Assembly (NCBI RefSeq): GCF_001687545.1
Contig: NZ_CP016545.1
Coordinates: forward strand, 1,783,001-1,847,000
From: Paraurantiacibacter namhicola
GTDB lineage: Bacteria; Pseudomonadota; Alphaproteobacteria; Sphingomonadales; Sphingomonadaceae
DNA length: 64,000 bases
Reading direction: 5' to 3'
The position numbers were made by a program, and so were the translations under genes. The notes beneath the pieces were generated by a model, which was not told where the DNA came from, did not search any database, and saw only the letters and a list, made by a program, of their open reading frames with translations. How positions within the stretch are numbered: position 1 is the first letter of the stretch; each line of letters starts with the position of its first letter. This document shows positions 10,041-19,422 of this stretch, one piece after another.

Positions 10041-10343
10041 TCAGCGCGTTTGCAGGTCCTGTTCGAATTCCCTCAGCTTGCGCAGTGCCACCGGGTCGCC
10101 CGGAGCGCTGGAGAGCGCGTCTTCGGCCAGCTGCGCAAGCCTTTCCGAATGGAAGCTGTGGCCAAGGCCCCGCAGGCGCGAGGCGGCCATTTCCCAGTTT
10201 CCATCGCACCGTGCGCGCGAAAGCAGGTCGACATGCTGGGCCACGCTTTGCGCAAATGCCGCGCGCAGCTCTGCCATCAGCACCGGGTCCTCGCCCGCCG
10301 CCGCTGCCAGATTGGCGTCCATCCTGCCGCTGTCGTAAGCCAT
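10041..10343 (-). CDS. Hpt-domain-like protein lacking the active-site histidine
   Basis: 100 aa from the ATG at 10343 (AAGGGTG upstream); a GTG two codons earlier is possible. It has the helical pattern of a histidine phosphotransfer domain, but where Hpt proteins have A-H-x-L-K-G it reads A-S-R-L-R-G (54-59): the phospho-accepting His is Ser55. Two histidines lie nearby (GHSFHS, 62 and 65) but not in the classical position. It may be a degenerate Hpt that binds kinases or regulators without relaying phosphate, as some anti-kinases do. It is divergent from the coiled-coil gene and 51 bp from the membrane protein downstream. Confidence 0.65.
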   Translation of the reverse strand: MAYDSGRMDANLAAAAGEDPVLMAELRAAFAQSVAQHVDLLSRARCDGNWEMAASRLRGLGHSFHSERLAQLAEDALSSAPGDPVALRKLREFEQDLQTR

Positions 10344-10412
10344 CCACACCCTTTGCCATAAGCATGGTTAAGGTGGGGTTTCTCCGCGTCCAACCTGTGA
10401 TATCGTGCCGCA

Positions 10413-12956
10413 ATGGCACGGAAAAACCTTGTGGCGATCGGCAGCGAAGCCGAGACGGCCGAGCTCGAGAGCGAACTGCACGGCGCTGACACGCCCGAAG
10501 AAACACAGGCGGATGACGCCATTTTCGCGGAGGAAGAGGTCTGGGAAGAGGACGAGATGTCCTCCCGGCGCAGCTACGGCTGGCTTATCCCCGCGCTTTG
10601 CGTGCTCGCGATCATCGGCTGGACCGCATTCTTCGGCTGGGTCCACCAGGCAGAGGTACTTGGCGGCGCAGATCCGCGCGCATGGTCGCAGATGATCGTG
10701 GACTGGTCCGTGCCGGTCCTGCTCGCCCTCGCCATCTGGCTGCTCTCCGTGCGCAATTCGCGGCGCGAGGCGAAGCGGTTCGGCGAAGTGGCCTCGTCGC
10801 TGTCCGAAGAGAGCGCGCGGCTCGAAACCCGTCTTTCGACAGTCAACCGCGAGCTGTCACTGGCGCGGGACTTCATCGCTGCACAATCGCGCGATCTGGA
10901 ATCGCTTGGCCGCGTTGCCAGCGAGCGTATTTCCGGCGATGCGGACCGGCTGCAGACGCTGATCCACGATAATGGCGCGCAGGTTGACCGGATCGGCAGT
11001 GTCAGCACGACCGCGCTGGAAAACATGGAACGGCTGCGCGACGACCTGCCGGTAATTTCGAACTCCGCGCGCGATGTCGCGAACCAGATCGGCCATGCAG
11101 GCGAGACCGCCAATGGCCGCCTGGAACAGCTGGTGAACGGCTTCAAGCGCCTGAACGAATTCGGCGAAGCGAGCGAAAGCCAGGTGGAATCGCTGCGCGT
11201 CCGCGTCGACGAACTGATTGCCGCCTTCGAGGCGCAGCTCGGCGGGATCGGTGACAATGCCGATGCGCGCTTTGCCTCTCTGGCCGAGCGAAGCGATGAA
11301 TTCCGCACCGATTTCGACAGCCGCGAAGTGGAAGCGCTGGCCGCTTTCCGCCGCCGTGCCGACGATCTGAAGGCCGAGCTGGAGGCCCAGGACACTAACC
11401 TGCGCGCTGCGACCGACGCCCAGCTTGCCACAATGCGCGAAATGCTCGGCACGATGGACGTGGACGGCATGGCGCTGCTGGAGACCATGCGCGAGGGCCA
11501 GAGCAAATGGGGCGCGGACTGGGCTGCCGCCATCGATGCGATGCGCGCCCGGATGCAGAACGCCATCAAGCTGGTCGCCGACACCGACGCCAAGGCGCTG
11601 GAAAACGCACAGGCCCATCTCGACGCCCTGACCGAAGAAGCCGTGAAACGCGCCGAAGCCTTCGACACATTGCAGGCCGGACGCCTCGCCCAGATCGAGG
11701 CGCGCGAACAGGACGCAGCCAGCAGCGTCGCCGACCGCATGGCCCGCTTCGATGCGGAGCTGGCCGAGCGGCAGGAAGAGCAGGTCGCGCATATTTCCGG
11801 CATCACCGAGCGCGGTGAGGCACTGGCCGCCCGCCTGGCGCGCCTGTCGGAACAGTTCGATGCTATACAGTCGGTTGGCGCAGAGAGCGGGGAGGCACTG
11901 GATGCAACGACCCTGTCGCTCACCACACGCCTCGCCGATGCCCGCGAGAGCCTCGAAAGCAGCCGCCAGACCATCGATACGCTGACGAATGACAGCGTCC
12001 GCCTGCTGGAACTGATCCGCGGCAGTGCCGAACATGTGCAGACGGACCTGCCGCAGGCGCTGGCCGACGCGCAATCGGGGCTGGAGGACTATGACAGCCG
12101 CGTGCGCGCGCTGCATGAGCTGCTTTCCGGCGTGCAGGAAAGCGGTGCAGACCTGTCCGCTGCCGTCGAGAAGGCGCGCGAGGACAGCGCCGCGACCGGC
12201 GAGAATATCGAGACGCTGCAGGCCCGCATCGGTGAGGCGCAGGATGCGCATGCCGAGCGCCTTGGCCAGCTGGAAGCGCAGCTGGAGGCCCTCGCCGCGA
12301 AATCGGACGATGTTGCCCAGCAGGCACGTGCCGGCCTTGGTGACGCGCTGGAGGGCATGGCCGACGATATCGGGCGCGACAGTGCGACCCGCATCGAATC
12401 CGCAATCCGCGAACAGCTGTCGACACTCACCGACGACCTTGAAGCTGCCGCCGAGCGCGCGGGCGAGAGCAGCCGCGAAACCATCGTGCACCTGCGCGAC
12501 CAGCTATCGCGCGTGAACGAGCTGGCCGGCAATTTGGAAAGCCGCGTCTCCCGCGCCCGCGAACAGGCCGAGGAGCAGGTCGACAACGATTTCGCCCGCC
12601 GTGTCGCGCTGATTACCGATGCGCTGAATTCCAGCGGGATCGACATCGCGCGCGCCATGTCGAGCGAGGTTACGGACACTGCATGGGCAAGCTACCTGCG
12701 CGGCGACCGCGGCATCTTCACGCGCCGGGCGGTCAAGCTGCTCGACACTCAGGAAGTCCGCGATCTGCACGACATCTATGACGATGATCCGGATTTCCGC
12801 GAAACGGTGAACCGCTACATCCACGACTTCGAGGCGATGCTGCGCAGCGTGCTTTCCACCCGCGATGGCAATGCCTTGGCGGTCACACTTCTCAGTTCCG
12901 ACATGGGTAAGCTGTATGTTGCGCTCGCACAGGCGATTGACCGCTTGCGCGACTGA
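10413..12956 (+). CDS. Long coiled-coil inner-membrane protein
   Basis: 847 aa. A short acidic cytoplasmic N-terminus (residues 1-50, many Glu/Asp) is followed by two membrane helices (about 54-76 and 94-113), then about 600 residues of heptad-rich, Ala/Glu/Arg-rich sequence with no enzymatic motif. A distinct globular C-terminal domain (about 720-847, including SYLRGDRGIFTRRAVKLLD) closes it. The shape suits a cell-envelope scaffold or polarity factor. Similar sphingomonad proteins are, as I recall, often labelled ATPase, but I see no Walker motif here. No strong ribosome-binding site precedes the ATG. The function is not known. Confidence 0.75.
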   Translation: MARKNLVAIGSEAETAELESELHGADTPEETQADDAIFAEEEVWEEDEMSSRRSYGWLIPALCVLAIIGWTAFFGWVHQAEVLGGADPRAWSQMIVDWSVPVLLALAIWLLSVRNSRREAKRFGEVASSLSEESARLETRLSTVNRELSLARDFIAAQSRDLESLGRVASERISGDADRLQTLIHDNGAQVDRIGSVSTTALENMERLRDDLPVISNSARDVANQIGHAGETANGRLEQLVNGFKRLNEFGEASESQVESLRVRVDELIAAFEAQLGGIGDNADARFASLAERSDEFRTDFDSREVEALAAFRRRADDLKAELEAQDTNLRAATDAQLATMREMLGTMDVDGMALLETMREGQSKWGADWAAAIDAMRARMQNAIKLVADTDAKALENAQAHLDALTEEAVKRAEAFDTLQAGRLAQIEAREQDAASSVADRMARFDAELAERQEEQVAHISGITERGEALAARLARLSEQFDAIQSVGAESGEALDATTLSLTTRLADARESLESSRQTIDTLTNDSVRLLELIRGSAEHVQTDLPQALADAQSGLEDYDSRVRALHELLSGVQESGADLSAAVEKAREDSAATGENIETLQARIGEAQDAHAERLGQLEAQLEALAAKSDDVAQQARAGLGDALEGMADDIGRDSATRIESAIREQLSTLTDDLEAAAERAGESSRETIVHLRDQLSRVNELAGNLESRVSRAREQAEEQVDNDFARRVALITDALNSSGIDIARAMSSEVTDTAWASYLRGDRGIFTRRAVKLLDTQEVRDLHDIYDDDPDFRETVNRYIHDFEAMLRSVLSTRDGNALAVTLLSSDMGKLYVALAQAIDRLRD

Positions 12957-12972
12957 TCGCCGCGTCGCCGGA

Positions 12973-13257
12973 TCAGGCCGGATCTTCGGGCAGCGGGAAG
13001 AAGTTGATGTCCTCGACCGTCACCCACCCTTGCGCATAATTGGCAACGTAAAGGCCGCATAGCAACGCGGCGAGCACGGTCGCACGGATGACAACCTTGC
13101 GCGGCTGGAAGTTGGTCGGGGCGCTGTCCGCCTGGCCAGGCACTTTCTCCGCGCCCGTCTCGTCAGCCGTGCGGATGCCCACGGGTAGCAGGATAAAGGC
13201 GCAGACCACCCAGAACAGGGTGTAGATCGCCACGATCGAAGTCCATTCCATCGGCAT
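12973..13257 (-). CDS. DUF1467-family small membrane protein
   Basis: 94 aa with two membrane helices (about 6-24 and 57-74) separated by a hydrophilic loop. The opening WTSIVAIYTLFWVVCAFILL and the GIRTADE that follows match what I recall of DUF1467, a small alphaproteobacterial family of unknown function. It is the last gene of the nuo-birA-coaX-rnj operon, 8 bp after the RNase J stop. The start could be the ATG at 13257 or the one two codons later. Its stop is 16 bp from that of the convergent coiled-coil gene. Confidence 0.8.
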   Translation of the reverse strand: MPMEWTSIVAIYTLFWVVCAFILLPVGIRTADETGAEKVPGQADSAPTNFQPRKVVIRATVLAALLCGLYVANYAQGWVTVEDINFFPLPEDPA

Positions 13258-13265
13258 CGCGGCGC

Positions 13266-14918
13266 TTACTCCTGCCCTGCAATGATGACGCGGGTCTGCG
13301 GGCGCTTACCGCACCAGCGCGTCGCGGCGCGGCGGGCGGCCAGGCGCGCTGCTTCCTTGATGCGGGCGGCGTCCTGCCGGTCCTTGCCCTTCAGCAGCGA
13401 AATTGCCTTGCGGATATCGGCCACGGCCTCTTCCACGAACTCGCCGGAATCTTCGTCCAGCGGCAGGCCATAGCCTTCCACCTGCGGATCGAGCTTCGGC
13501 CCCAGCACCACCATCAGCATGCCTTCGCGCATCAGGCGGCGGCGCATGGTCATGGTCTTGCCATCGGCCGGGATGATCAGATCGCCATCCAGCACCAGCC
13601 TTCCGGTCGGGACCTTGGCCAGCGTCTCCGGCTTGCCGGGCGCGAGGCGCACGATATCGCCGTTCTGCTGCAGGATGTTGTGCGCGATGCCGTTGGCCTT
13701 ACCCAGCCTGGCCTGTTCCTGCATGTGCCGCATCTCGCCATGGACCGGCACGAGCACGTCCGGCCGCAGCCAGCCATACAGCGCCTCCAGCTCCGGCCGG
13801 CCGGGATGGCCCGACACGTGGATCTCGCTTTGCCGGTCGGTCACCATCTGGACGCCGCGCTCGGCGAGCCGGTTCTGCACCTTGCCGATGCTGATTTCGT
13901 TGCCCGGGATCTGCCTGCTGGAGAACAGCACCACATCGCCGCGGGACAGGTCGATCGGGTGGTTCGATTCCGCGATGCGGGAAAGGGCGGCGCGCGGCTC
14001 CCCCTGCCCGCCGGTGGCCACGATCATGATCTCGCCCCGCGGCAGGCGCATGGCTGTGTCGAAATCGACCGGCTCCGGGAAATCTTCGAGATAGCCATTG
14101 TCCTGGCTCACCTCGATCATGCGGTCGAGCGAGCGGCCCGCTACGCATAACCGCCGTCCTGTCGCCTCGGCCACATGGCCAAGGGTCTGCAGCCGCGCGA
14201 CATTGCTGGCGAAGGTCGTCACCAGCACGCGCTTGCCGGAATGCTTCTGCACCTCTTCCAGCAGGCCGCGATAGACCGCGCCCTCGCTGCCGGAGGGGAC
14301 CGGATTGAAGACATTGGTGGAATCGCACACCAGCGCCAGGACGCCCTCGTCGCCGATCTCGGAAAGCTCCTCCTCGGTCGCCGGCTCGCCGATCATCGGC
14401 TCCTCGTCCAGCTTCCAGTCGCCGGTGTGGAAGATGCGGCCGTGAGGCGTCTCGATCTGCAGCGCGTTGCCCTCGGCAATGGAGTGCGCCAGCGGGATGT
14501 AGGTCACCTCAAACGGGCCGATGGCGATATGGCCGTGATCTTCCTCGATGACATTCAGCTCGACCTCGCCCGCAAGGCCCGCTTCCTGCAGCTTGCGGCG
14601 GATCAGTTCGGCGGTGAAGGGCGTCGCGTAGAGCGGTACGCCGAGGTCAGCTGCGAAATACGGGATTGCGCCGATATGATCCTCGTGCCCGTGCGTCAGG
14701 ACAATGCCCAGCAGGTCATCGGCGCGCTCCTCGATGAATTCGGGGTCGGCAAAGACCAGGTCCACGCCGGGATATTCATTGCCACTGAAGGTCATGCCCA
14801 GGTCGACCATCAGCCACTTGCCCTGGCAGCCATAGAGGTTGACGTTCATCCCGATTTCGCCGGATCCGCCCAGCGCCAGGAACAGCAATTCGTCTTCGGG
14901 GGTGAAGTCCTTCTTCAC
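13266..14918 (-). CDS. rnj: Ribonuclease J
   Basis: 550 aa metallo-beta-lactamase/beta-CASP ribonuclease with 5'-3' exonuclease and endonuclease activity in RNA maturation and decay. The zinc motif [10 protein letters not shown] is at about residues 72-81, with further metal ligands in [10 protein letters not shown] and [10 protein letters not shown]. The beta-CASP signature and the exonuclease loop ([21 protein letters not shown]) follow in the C-terminal half. The start codon overlaps the coaX stop by 4 nt, so translation is probably coupled. Together with RNase E (48947-51739), this organism has both main mRNA-decay nucleases, as is usual in Alphaproteobacteria. Confidence 0.95.
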   Translation of the reverse strand: MKKDFTPEDELLFLALGGSGEIGMNVNLYGCQGKWLMVDLGMTFSGNEYPGVDLVFADPEFIEERADDLLGIVLTHGHEDHIGAIPYFAADLGVPLYATPFTAELIRRKLQEAGLAGEVELNVIEEDHGHIAIGPFEVTYIPLAHSIAEGNALQIETPHGRIFHTGDWKLDEEPMIGEPATEEELSEIGDEGVLALVCDSTNVFNPVPSGSEGAVYRGLLEEVQKHSGKRVLVTTFASNVARLQTLGHVAEATGRRLCVAGRSLDRMIEVSQDNGYLEDFPEPVDFDTAMRLPRGEIMIVATGGQGEPRAALSRIAESNHPIDLSRGDVVLFSSRQIPGNEISIGKVQNRLAERGVQMVTDRQSEIHVSGHPGRPELEALYGWLRPDVLVPVHGEMRHMQEQARLGKANGIAHNILQQNGDIVRLAPGKPETLAKVPTGRLVLDGDLIIPADGKTMTMRRRLMREGMLMVVLGPKLDPQVEGYGLPLDEDSGEFVEEAVADIRKAISLLKGKDRQDAARIKEAARLAARRAATRWCGKRPQTRVIIAGQE

Positions 14919-15691
14919 GCGGCTGTGCGCCGGGCGAGGATCTGCAGGCCACGAATGGTCAGGTCGGCATCGATCACGTCGAAAATATCCGTTTTCTGGT
15001 CGAACAGGATGGCAAGGCCCCCGGTAGCGACGGTTTTGACAGGGCGGCCGATTTCCGCCTTCATGCGCGCGATCAGCCCTTCCATCATGGCGACATAGCC
15101 CCAGAAGACGCCGATCAGCATCTGCTCCTCTGTGTTACGCCCGATGACGCTGGTTGTTTCCGGCGCACGGATGGCGATGCGCGGCAGCTTGGCCGTCTTG
15201 CCCACCAATGCGTCCAGCGAGAGGTTGATGCCGGGCGCAATGATGCCGCCTTTGTAAGCACCCGTGTAATCGACCACTTCGAACTTCGTCGCCGTGCCGA
15301 AATCGACCACGATCATGTCCCCGCCAACACGTTCATGCGCGGCAATGCAGTTAAGTGCGCGGTCGGCACCAAGCGATGCTGGCCGCTCCACATCGATCTC
15401 GAAATCCCAGGTGGCGGCGCCCTGCCCTGCGATCAGCGGCTCTATCCCGAAATACTTTTGCGCCAGCACGGTCAGATTGTGGTCCGCGCGCGGGACGACG
15501 GAGCCGAAGATGATCTGTTTGATGGCGGAGCGCTCGATGCCCTCCATGGCGAGCAGCTGCATCAGCCAGGTGGCATATTCGTCACCCGTGCGGCGGCCGT
15601 CTGTGGCGATGCGCCAGCGCGCGCGGATTTCGTCCCCGTCGAACAGGGCGAAAACGACATTGGTGTTGCCGACATCGATTGCGAGCAGCAT
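14915..15691 (-). CDS. coaX: Type III pantothenate kinase
   Basis: 258 aa, ASKHA-fold kinase that phosphorylates pantothenate in the first step of CoA synthesis. The N-terminal phosphate-binding motif [14 protein letters not shown] (6-19) and the downstream [13 protein letters not shown] and [14 protein letters not shown] motifs are typical of CoaX, and the length fits. It shares one base with the birA stop and overlaps rnj by 4 nt. The trio birA-coaX-rnj after nuoN is a recurring alphaproteobacterial arrangement. Confidence 0.95.
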   Translation of the reverse strand: MLLAIDVGNTNVVFALFDGDEIRARWRIATDGRRTGDEYATWLMQLLAMEGIERSAIKQIIFGSVVPRADHNLTVLAQKYFGIEPLIAGQGAATWDFEIDVERPASLGADRALNCIAAHERVGGDMIVVDFGTATKFEVVDYTGAYKGGIIAPGINLSLDALVGKTAKLPRIAIRAPETTSVIGRNTEEQMLIGVFWGYVAMMEGLIARMKAEIGRPVKTVATGGLAILFDQKTDIFDVIDADLTIRGLQILARRTAA

Positions 15692-16464
15692 CAGCTTTCC
15701 TCCAGCATCACATCGCCGGCGTGGATGGCACGGCGCGAGCCATCGGGCAAACGCAGCAGCAAGGCTCCGTCCGTATCGAGGCCGTCGAACGTGCCGGAAA
15801 GGCGCGCGCCCGTGGCATCGTGAACTGACAGCCTCGTGCCAAGCCGGTGAGCGGCGGCCTGCCAGCGCGCCAGGATCGGCTCCAACCCGAATTGCCGCCA
15901 GCGGACCAGCTCTTTATCGAAGGACGCTGCGAGCAGGCCGGCGAAATCATCGCGCGAGGGTGCGGGCCCGAAATCGGCCAGTGCAGCCGTACGGCGATCC
16001 GGCAGGTCCGGCGCGCTTGCGAGGTTCACGCCGATGCCGACAACGGCGCTGTCGCCGTGCCGCTCCAGCAGGATGCCGCTCGCCTTGCCGCCATTCAGCA
16101 TCACGTCATTCGGCCATTTCAGCTGCAGCACCGCGGGATCGGCCAGAAGTCCCACCAACGCTTCGTAAATAGCAAGGCTGGCGACGAAGGAGAGGCTGGC
16201 GGCGGGCGGTTCCTGCCCGGTCAGGTGCACGGCGGTGGAGCCGGTGAAGTTGCCGCTGGCGGATTTCCACGCGCGGCCCTGTCTGCCCTTGCCGGCCGTC
16301 TGCCGGTCCGCGACAAGCCATTGGCCCTTGGGCCAGCGTTCCCCGGATTTCAAGACGGATACGAGGTCGGCATTGGTGGAGCCAGTCTCCGCAATCACGC
16401 GGATCCGGCCCGCGCGGTCAGGCGCCAAGGAACAGCGCCGCAGCGGCCCCGTCGGCCAGCTCAC
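15691..16464 (-). CDS. birA: Biotin--[acetyl-CoA carboxylase] ligase
   Basis: Up to 257 aa. The catalytic core begins at ETGSTN and has the biotinyl-AMP loop GKGRQGRAW, the KWPNDVML motif and the C-terminal SH3-like domain. There is no N-terminal helix-turn-helix, so it is a monofunctional ligase, not the repressor form. The start is uncertain: the GTG at 16464 lies 47 nt inside nuoN and gives an odd leader ([10 protein letters not shown]), while a TTG at 16428 or a GTG at 16398 would start closer to the conserved core. None has a good ribosome-binding site, so coupling to nuoN is likely. Confidence 0.9.
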   Translation of the reverse strand: MSWPTGPLRRCSLAPDRAGRIRVIAETGSTNADLVSVLKSGERWPKGQWLVADRQTAGKGRQGRAWKSASGNFTGSTAVHLTGQEPPAASLSFVASLAIYEALVGLLADPAVLQLKWPNDVMLNGGKASGILLERHGDSAVVGIGVNLASAPDLPDRRTAALADFGPAPSRDDFAGLLAASFDKELVRWRQFGLEPILARWQAAAHRLGTRLSVHDATGARLSGTFDGLDTDGALLLRLPDGSRRAIHAGDVMLEES

Positions 16465-17881
16465 CCAGCCACGGCGTCAGCAGGTAACCCAGCGGCGAGA
16501 TGATCACCGCGCAGATCGCCAGCAGCGCCCAGTGCGACCAGTCGCCCGTCTGCTTGATCGTGTCCGCCGGTTCGTCGAAATACATGACCTTGACGATCTT
16601 GATGTAATAGAACGCGCCGATCACGCTGGCGGCGATACCCAGGGCAGCGAGCGCGATCAGGTCAGCCTCCACGGCGGCCTGGAAGACCACGAACTTGCCC
16701 CAGAAGCCGAACAGCGGCGGGATACCGGCCAGGCTGAACATCAGCATGGCAAGACACAGCGCAAGCAGCGGCTGCGTACGGCTGAGGCCTGCCAAGTCGG
16801 CGATGCCTTCGACGTTATTCCCATCCGCACCGCGCATCATCAGAACCGCGACGAAACTGCCGATCGTCATCACGACGTAGATGGCGAGGTACACCATCAT
16901 CGCAGAAAGGCCCGCAGCGGTCGCGGCAGCCAGACCGATCAGGATGAAGCCGACATTGTTGATGCTGGAATAGGCCAGCAGGCGCTTCACATTGCTCTGG
17001 CCGATGGCGCCGAGCGCCCCCACCACGATGCTGGCGAGCGCCGCAAAGATCACGATCTGGCGCCAGGCGTCGACCTGCCCGCCAAATGCTTCCAGCGCGA
17101 CGCGCGCCGTCAGGGCAATGGCTGCGACCTTGGGAGCGCTGGCGAAGAAGGCGGTGACCGGCGTCGGCGCGCCCTCGTACACGTCCGGCGTCCACATGTG
17201 GAACGGCACGGCGCTGATCTTGAAGGCGAGGCCCGCCAGGACGAAAGTCAGGCCGAACAGCGCGCCGGTGGAAAGGCCGCCGTCCAGCGACGCGGCAATG
17301 CCAGCGAAATTGGTGGTGCCGGTAAAGCCGTAGACCAGGCTCATACCGAACAACAGGATGCCGCTGGCGAGCGCGCCGAGCACGAAATACTTCAGGCCCG
17401 CTTCGGCGGAGCGCGTATCGTCGCGCAGCATGGCAGCGAGGACGTAAGCGGCGAGCGAGTTCAGTTCCAGGCCGATATACAGCGTCAGCAGGTCCGCGGC
17501 GGACACCATCACGCTCATGCCCAGCGTCGCGAGCAGGATGAGGATCGGATATTCCGTCTTCATCGCGCCCAGGCGCTGGAAGAAGGGCGTGGCAATCACC
17601 AGCGCAGCACCTGCGGCGGCGTAGATCATCAGCTTGGCCATGCCGGCAAAGGCATCGGCGCGGAACTGGTCGAAAAAGGCAATCGTGCCTGCACCGCTAT
17701 CTGCCCCGCACACCGATGGTGCGACGAGGAAGAAGGCCCCGCCAAGGGTGACGGCGGCGGCAATCGAAGTCGCGCGGGCTGCCTTGTCGCCAATATAGGC
17801 GGCGACCAACAGCAGGACGAGCGAGGCGACCGTCAGCAGGATTTCGGGCGCAATCAGGCCGAGGGAGATGTTCATATCCAT
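16418..17881 (-). CDS. nuoN: NADH-quinone oxidoreductase subunit N
   Basis: 487 aa, about 14 membrane helices, one of the three antiporter-like proton-pumping subunits of complex I. The conserved core includes KRLLAYSSINNVGF and the lysine-bearing helices LAGLAFKISAVPFHMWTPDV. It begins on the last base of the nuoM stop (TGATG). The C-terminus overlaps the 5' end of the birA frame. Confidence 0.95.
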   Translation of the reverse strand: MDMNISLGLIAPEILLTVASLVLLLVAAYIGDKAARATSIAAAVTLGGAFFLVAPSVCGADSGAGTIAFFDQFRADAFAGMAKLMIYAAAGAALVIATPFFQRLGAMKTEYPILILLATLGMSVMVSAADLLTLYIGLELNSLAAYVLAAMLRDDTRSAEAGLKYFVLGALASGILLFGMSLVYGFTGTTNFAGIAASLDGGLSTGALFGLTFVLAGLAFKISAVPFHMWTPDVYEGAPTPVTAFFASAPKVAAIALTARVALEAFGGQVDAWRQIVIFAALASIVVGALGAIGQSNVKRLLAYSSINNVGFILIGLAAATAAGLSAMMVYLAIYVVMTIGSFVAVLMMRGADGNNVEGIADLAGLSRTQPLLALCLAMLMFSLAGIPPLFGFWGKFVVFQAAVEADLIALAALGIAASVIGAFYYIKIVKVMYFDEPADTIKQTGDWSHWALLAICAVIISPLGYLLTPWLGELADGAAAALFLGA

Positions 17882-19422
17882 CAGTTCGCGCCCTCAGCGG
17901 CAGTTTCCTGGTCTTTTGTTTCGGCCTCCGGCGCAGTGGTCATCGCCAGCTTGGCATCCCCTTCCGGCGCGGCACGGGCAAGGCGCGCGTCGAGCGCCGC
18001 GATGTCCTGCCGCATGGGTGCGAGGAAGCTTTCAGGATAGACGCCCATCCAGAGCACGGCCGCTGCGAGCGGTGCCAGCATGGCCCATTCGCGCTTGTCG
18101 ATATCGGGCATGGCGGCGGCATCGGCGTTCTTCTGCTCGCCGAAGCACACCCGGCGGTAGAGGTACAGCATATAGGCCGCGCCCAGGATGATGCCGGTGG
18201 TCAGCACAAAGGTCGCCCAGCTGCTGACTTCGTACACGCCCATCAGGCTAAGGAATTCGGCCACGAAGCCGCTCGTGCCCGGCAGGCCGATGCTGGCCAT
18301 GGTGAACAGCAGGAAAAAGATCGCGTACTTCGGCATGTTGATGGAAAGGCCGCCGTAACGGTCGATCTCACGCGTGTGCAGCCGATCGTAGATGATGCCC
18401 ACGCTGAGGAACAGCGCGCCAGACACCAGCCCGTGGCTCAACATCATGATCATCGCGCCTTCCAGCCCCTGCTGGTTGAAGGCGAACAGGCCCGCCGTCA
18501 CGATCGCCATGTGGGCGACGGAGGAATAGGCGATCAGCTTCTTCATGTCGTGCTGCACCAGAGCGATCAGGCTGGTGATGACGACAGCCGCCATGCTGAG
18601 GCCGAAGATCAGCCACACGAATTGCGCGGACGCTTCGGGGAACATCGGCAGGCTGAAGCGGATGAAGCCGTAACCGCCCATCTTCAGCAGCACGCCGGCC
18701 AGGATGATGGAGCCTGCCGTGGGTGCCTGCACGTGGGCGTCCGGCAGCCAGGTATGCACCGGCCACATCGGCATCTTCACCGCGAAGCTGGCGAAGAAGG
18801 CCAGCCACAGCCAGGTCTGCGCGGCCGGCGGGAAATCATACGCCATCAGCGTGGGAATGTCCGTCGTCCCCGCCTCGTTCACCATCCAGAACATCGCGAT
18901 CAGCATCAGGACGGAGCCGAGCAGCGTGTAGAGGAAGAACTTGTAACTGGCGTAAATCCGGTTGTCCCCGCCCCAGATGCCGATGATCAGGTACATCGGG
19001 ATCAGGCCGGCTTCGAAGAAGATGTAGAACAGGAACAGGTCCTGCGCGGCAAACACGCCGATCATCAGCACTTCGACCAGCAGGAAAGCCGCCATGTACT
19101 CGCCGACGCGCTTGGTGATGCTGGTCCAGCTCGCCCCGATACAGATGGGCATCAGGAAGACGCTGAGCACGATCAGCATCAGCGCGATACCGTCGATGCC
19201 GAGGGCGTAGGAGAAGCCCGCAAACAGCGGCGCGCTTTCCACGAACTGCCACTGCGGCCCGCCGATTTCGTAGTTCAGCCACAGGGCGACGCCGAGCGCG
19301 AGGTTCACCAGTGTTGCGGCAAGCGCGGTTGCACGAGCAGCGGATGCGCTGAGGAACAGGCACGCGATGGCCGCAACCAGCGGAACGGCCAGCATGGTCG
19401 AAAGGATCGGAAAGCCCCCCAT
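17881..19422 (-). CDS. nuoM: NADH-quinone oxidoreductase subunit M
   Basis: 513 aa polytopic antiporter-like subunit of complex I. Diagnostic features are the conserved Glu in helix 5 (LLVEVLMIGVF), the lysine helix KMPMWPVHTWLPDAHVQAPT, and KKLIAYSSVAHM. The C-terminal tail (about 470-513) is rich in Ala/Glu/Thr and may be disordered. Start and stop both overlap neighbours by a single base, so translation of L, M and N is probably tightly coupled. Confidence 0.95.
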   Translation of the reverse strand: MGGFPILSTMLAVPLVAAIACLFLSASAARATALAATLVNLALGVALWLNYEIGGPQWQFVESAPLFAGFSYALGIDGIALMLIVLSVFLMPICIGASWTSITKRVGEYMAAFLLVEVLMIGVFAAQDLFLFYIFFEAGLIPMYLIIGIWGGDNRIYASYKFFLYTLLGSVLMLIAMFWMVNEAGTTDIPTLMAYDFPPAAQTWLWLAFFASFAVKMPMWPVHTWLPDAHVQAPTAGSIILAGVLLKMGGYGFIRFSLPMFPEASAQFVWLIFGLSMAAVVITSLIALVQHDMKKLIAYSSVAHMAIVTAGLFAFNQQGLEGAMIMMLSHGLVSGALFLSVGIIYDRLHTREIDRYGGLSINMPKYAIFFLLFTMASIGLPGTSGFVAEFLSLMGVYEVSSWATFVLTTGIILGAAYMLYLYRRVCFGEQKNADAAAMPDIDKREWAMLAPLAAAVLWMGVYPESFLAPMRQDIAALDARLARAAPEGDAKLAMTTAPEAETKDQETAAEGAN

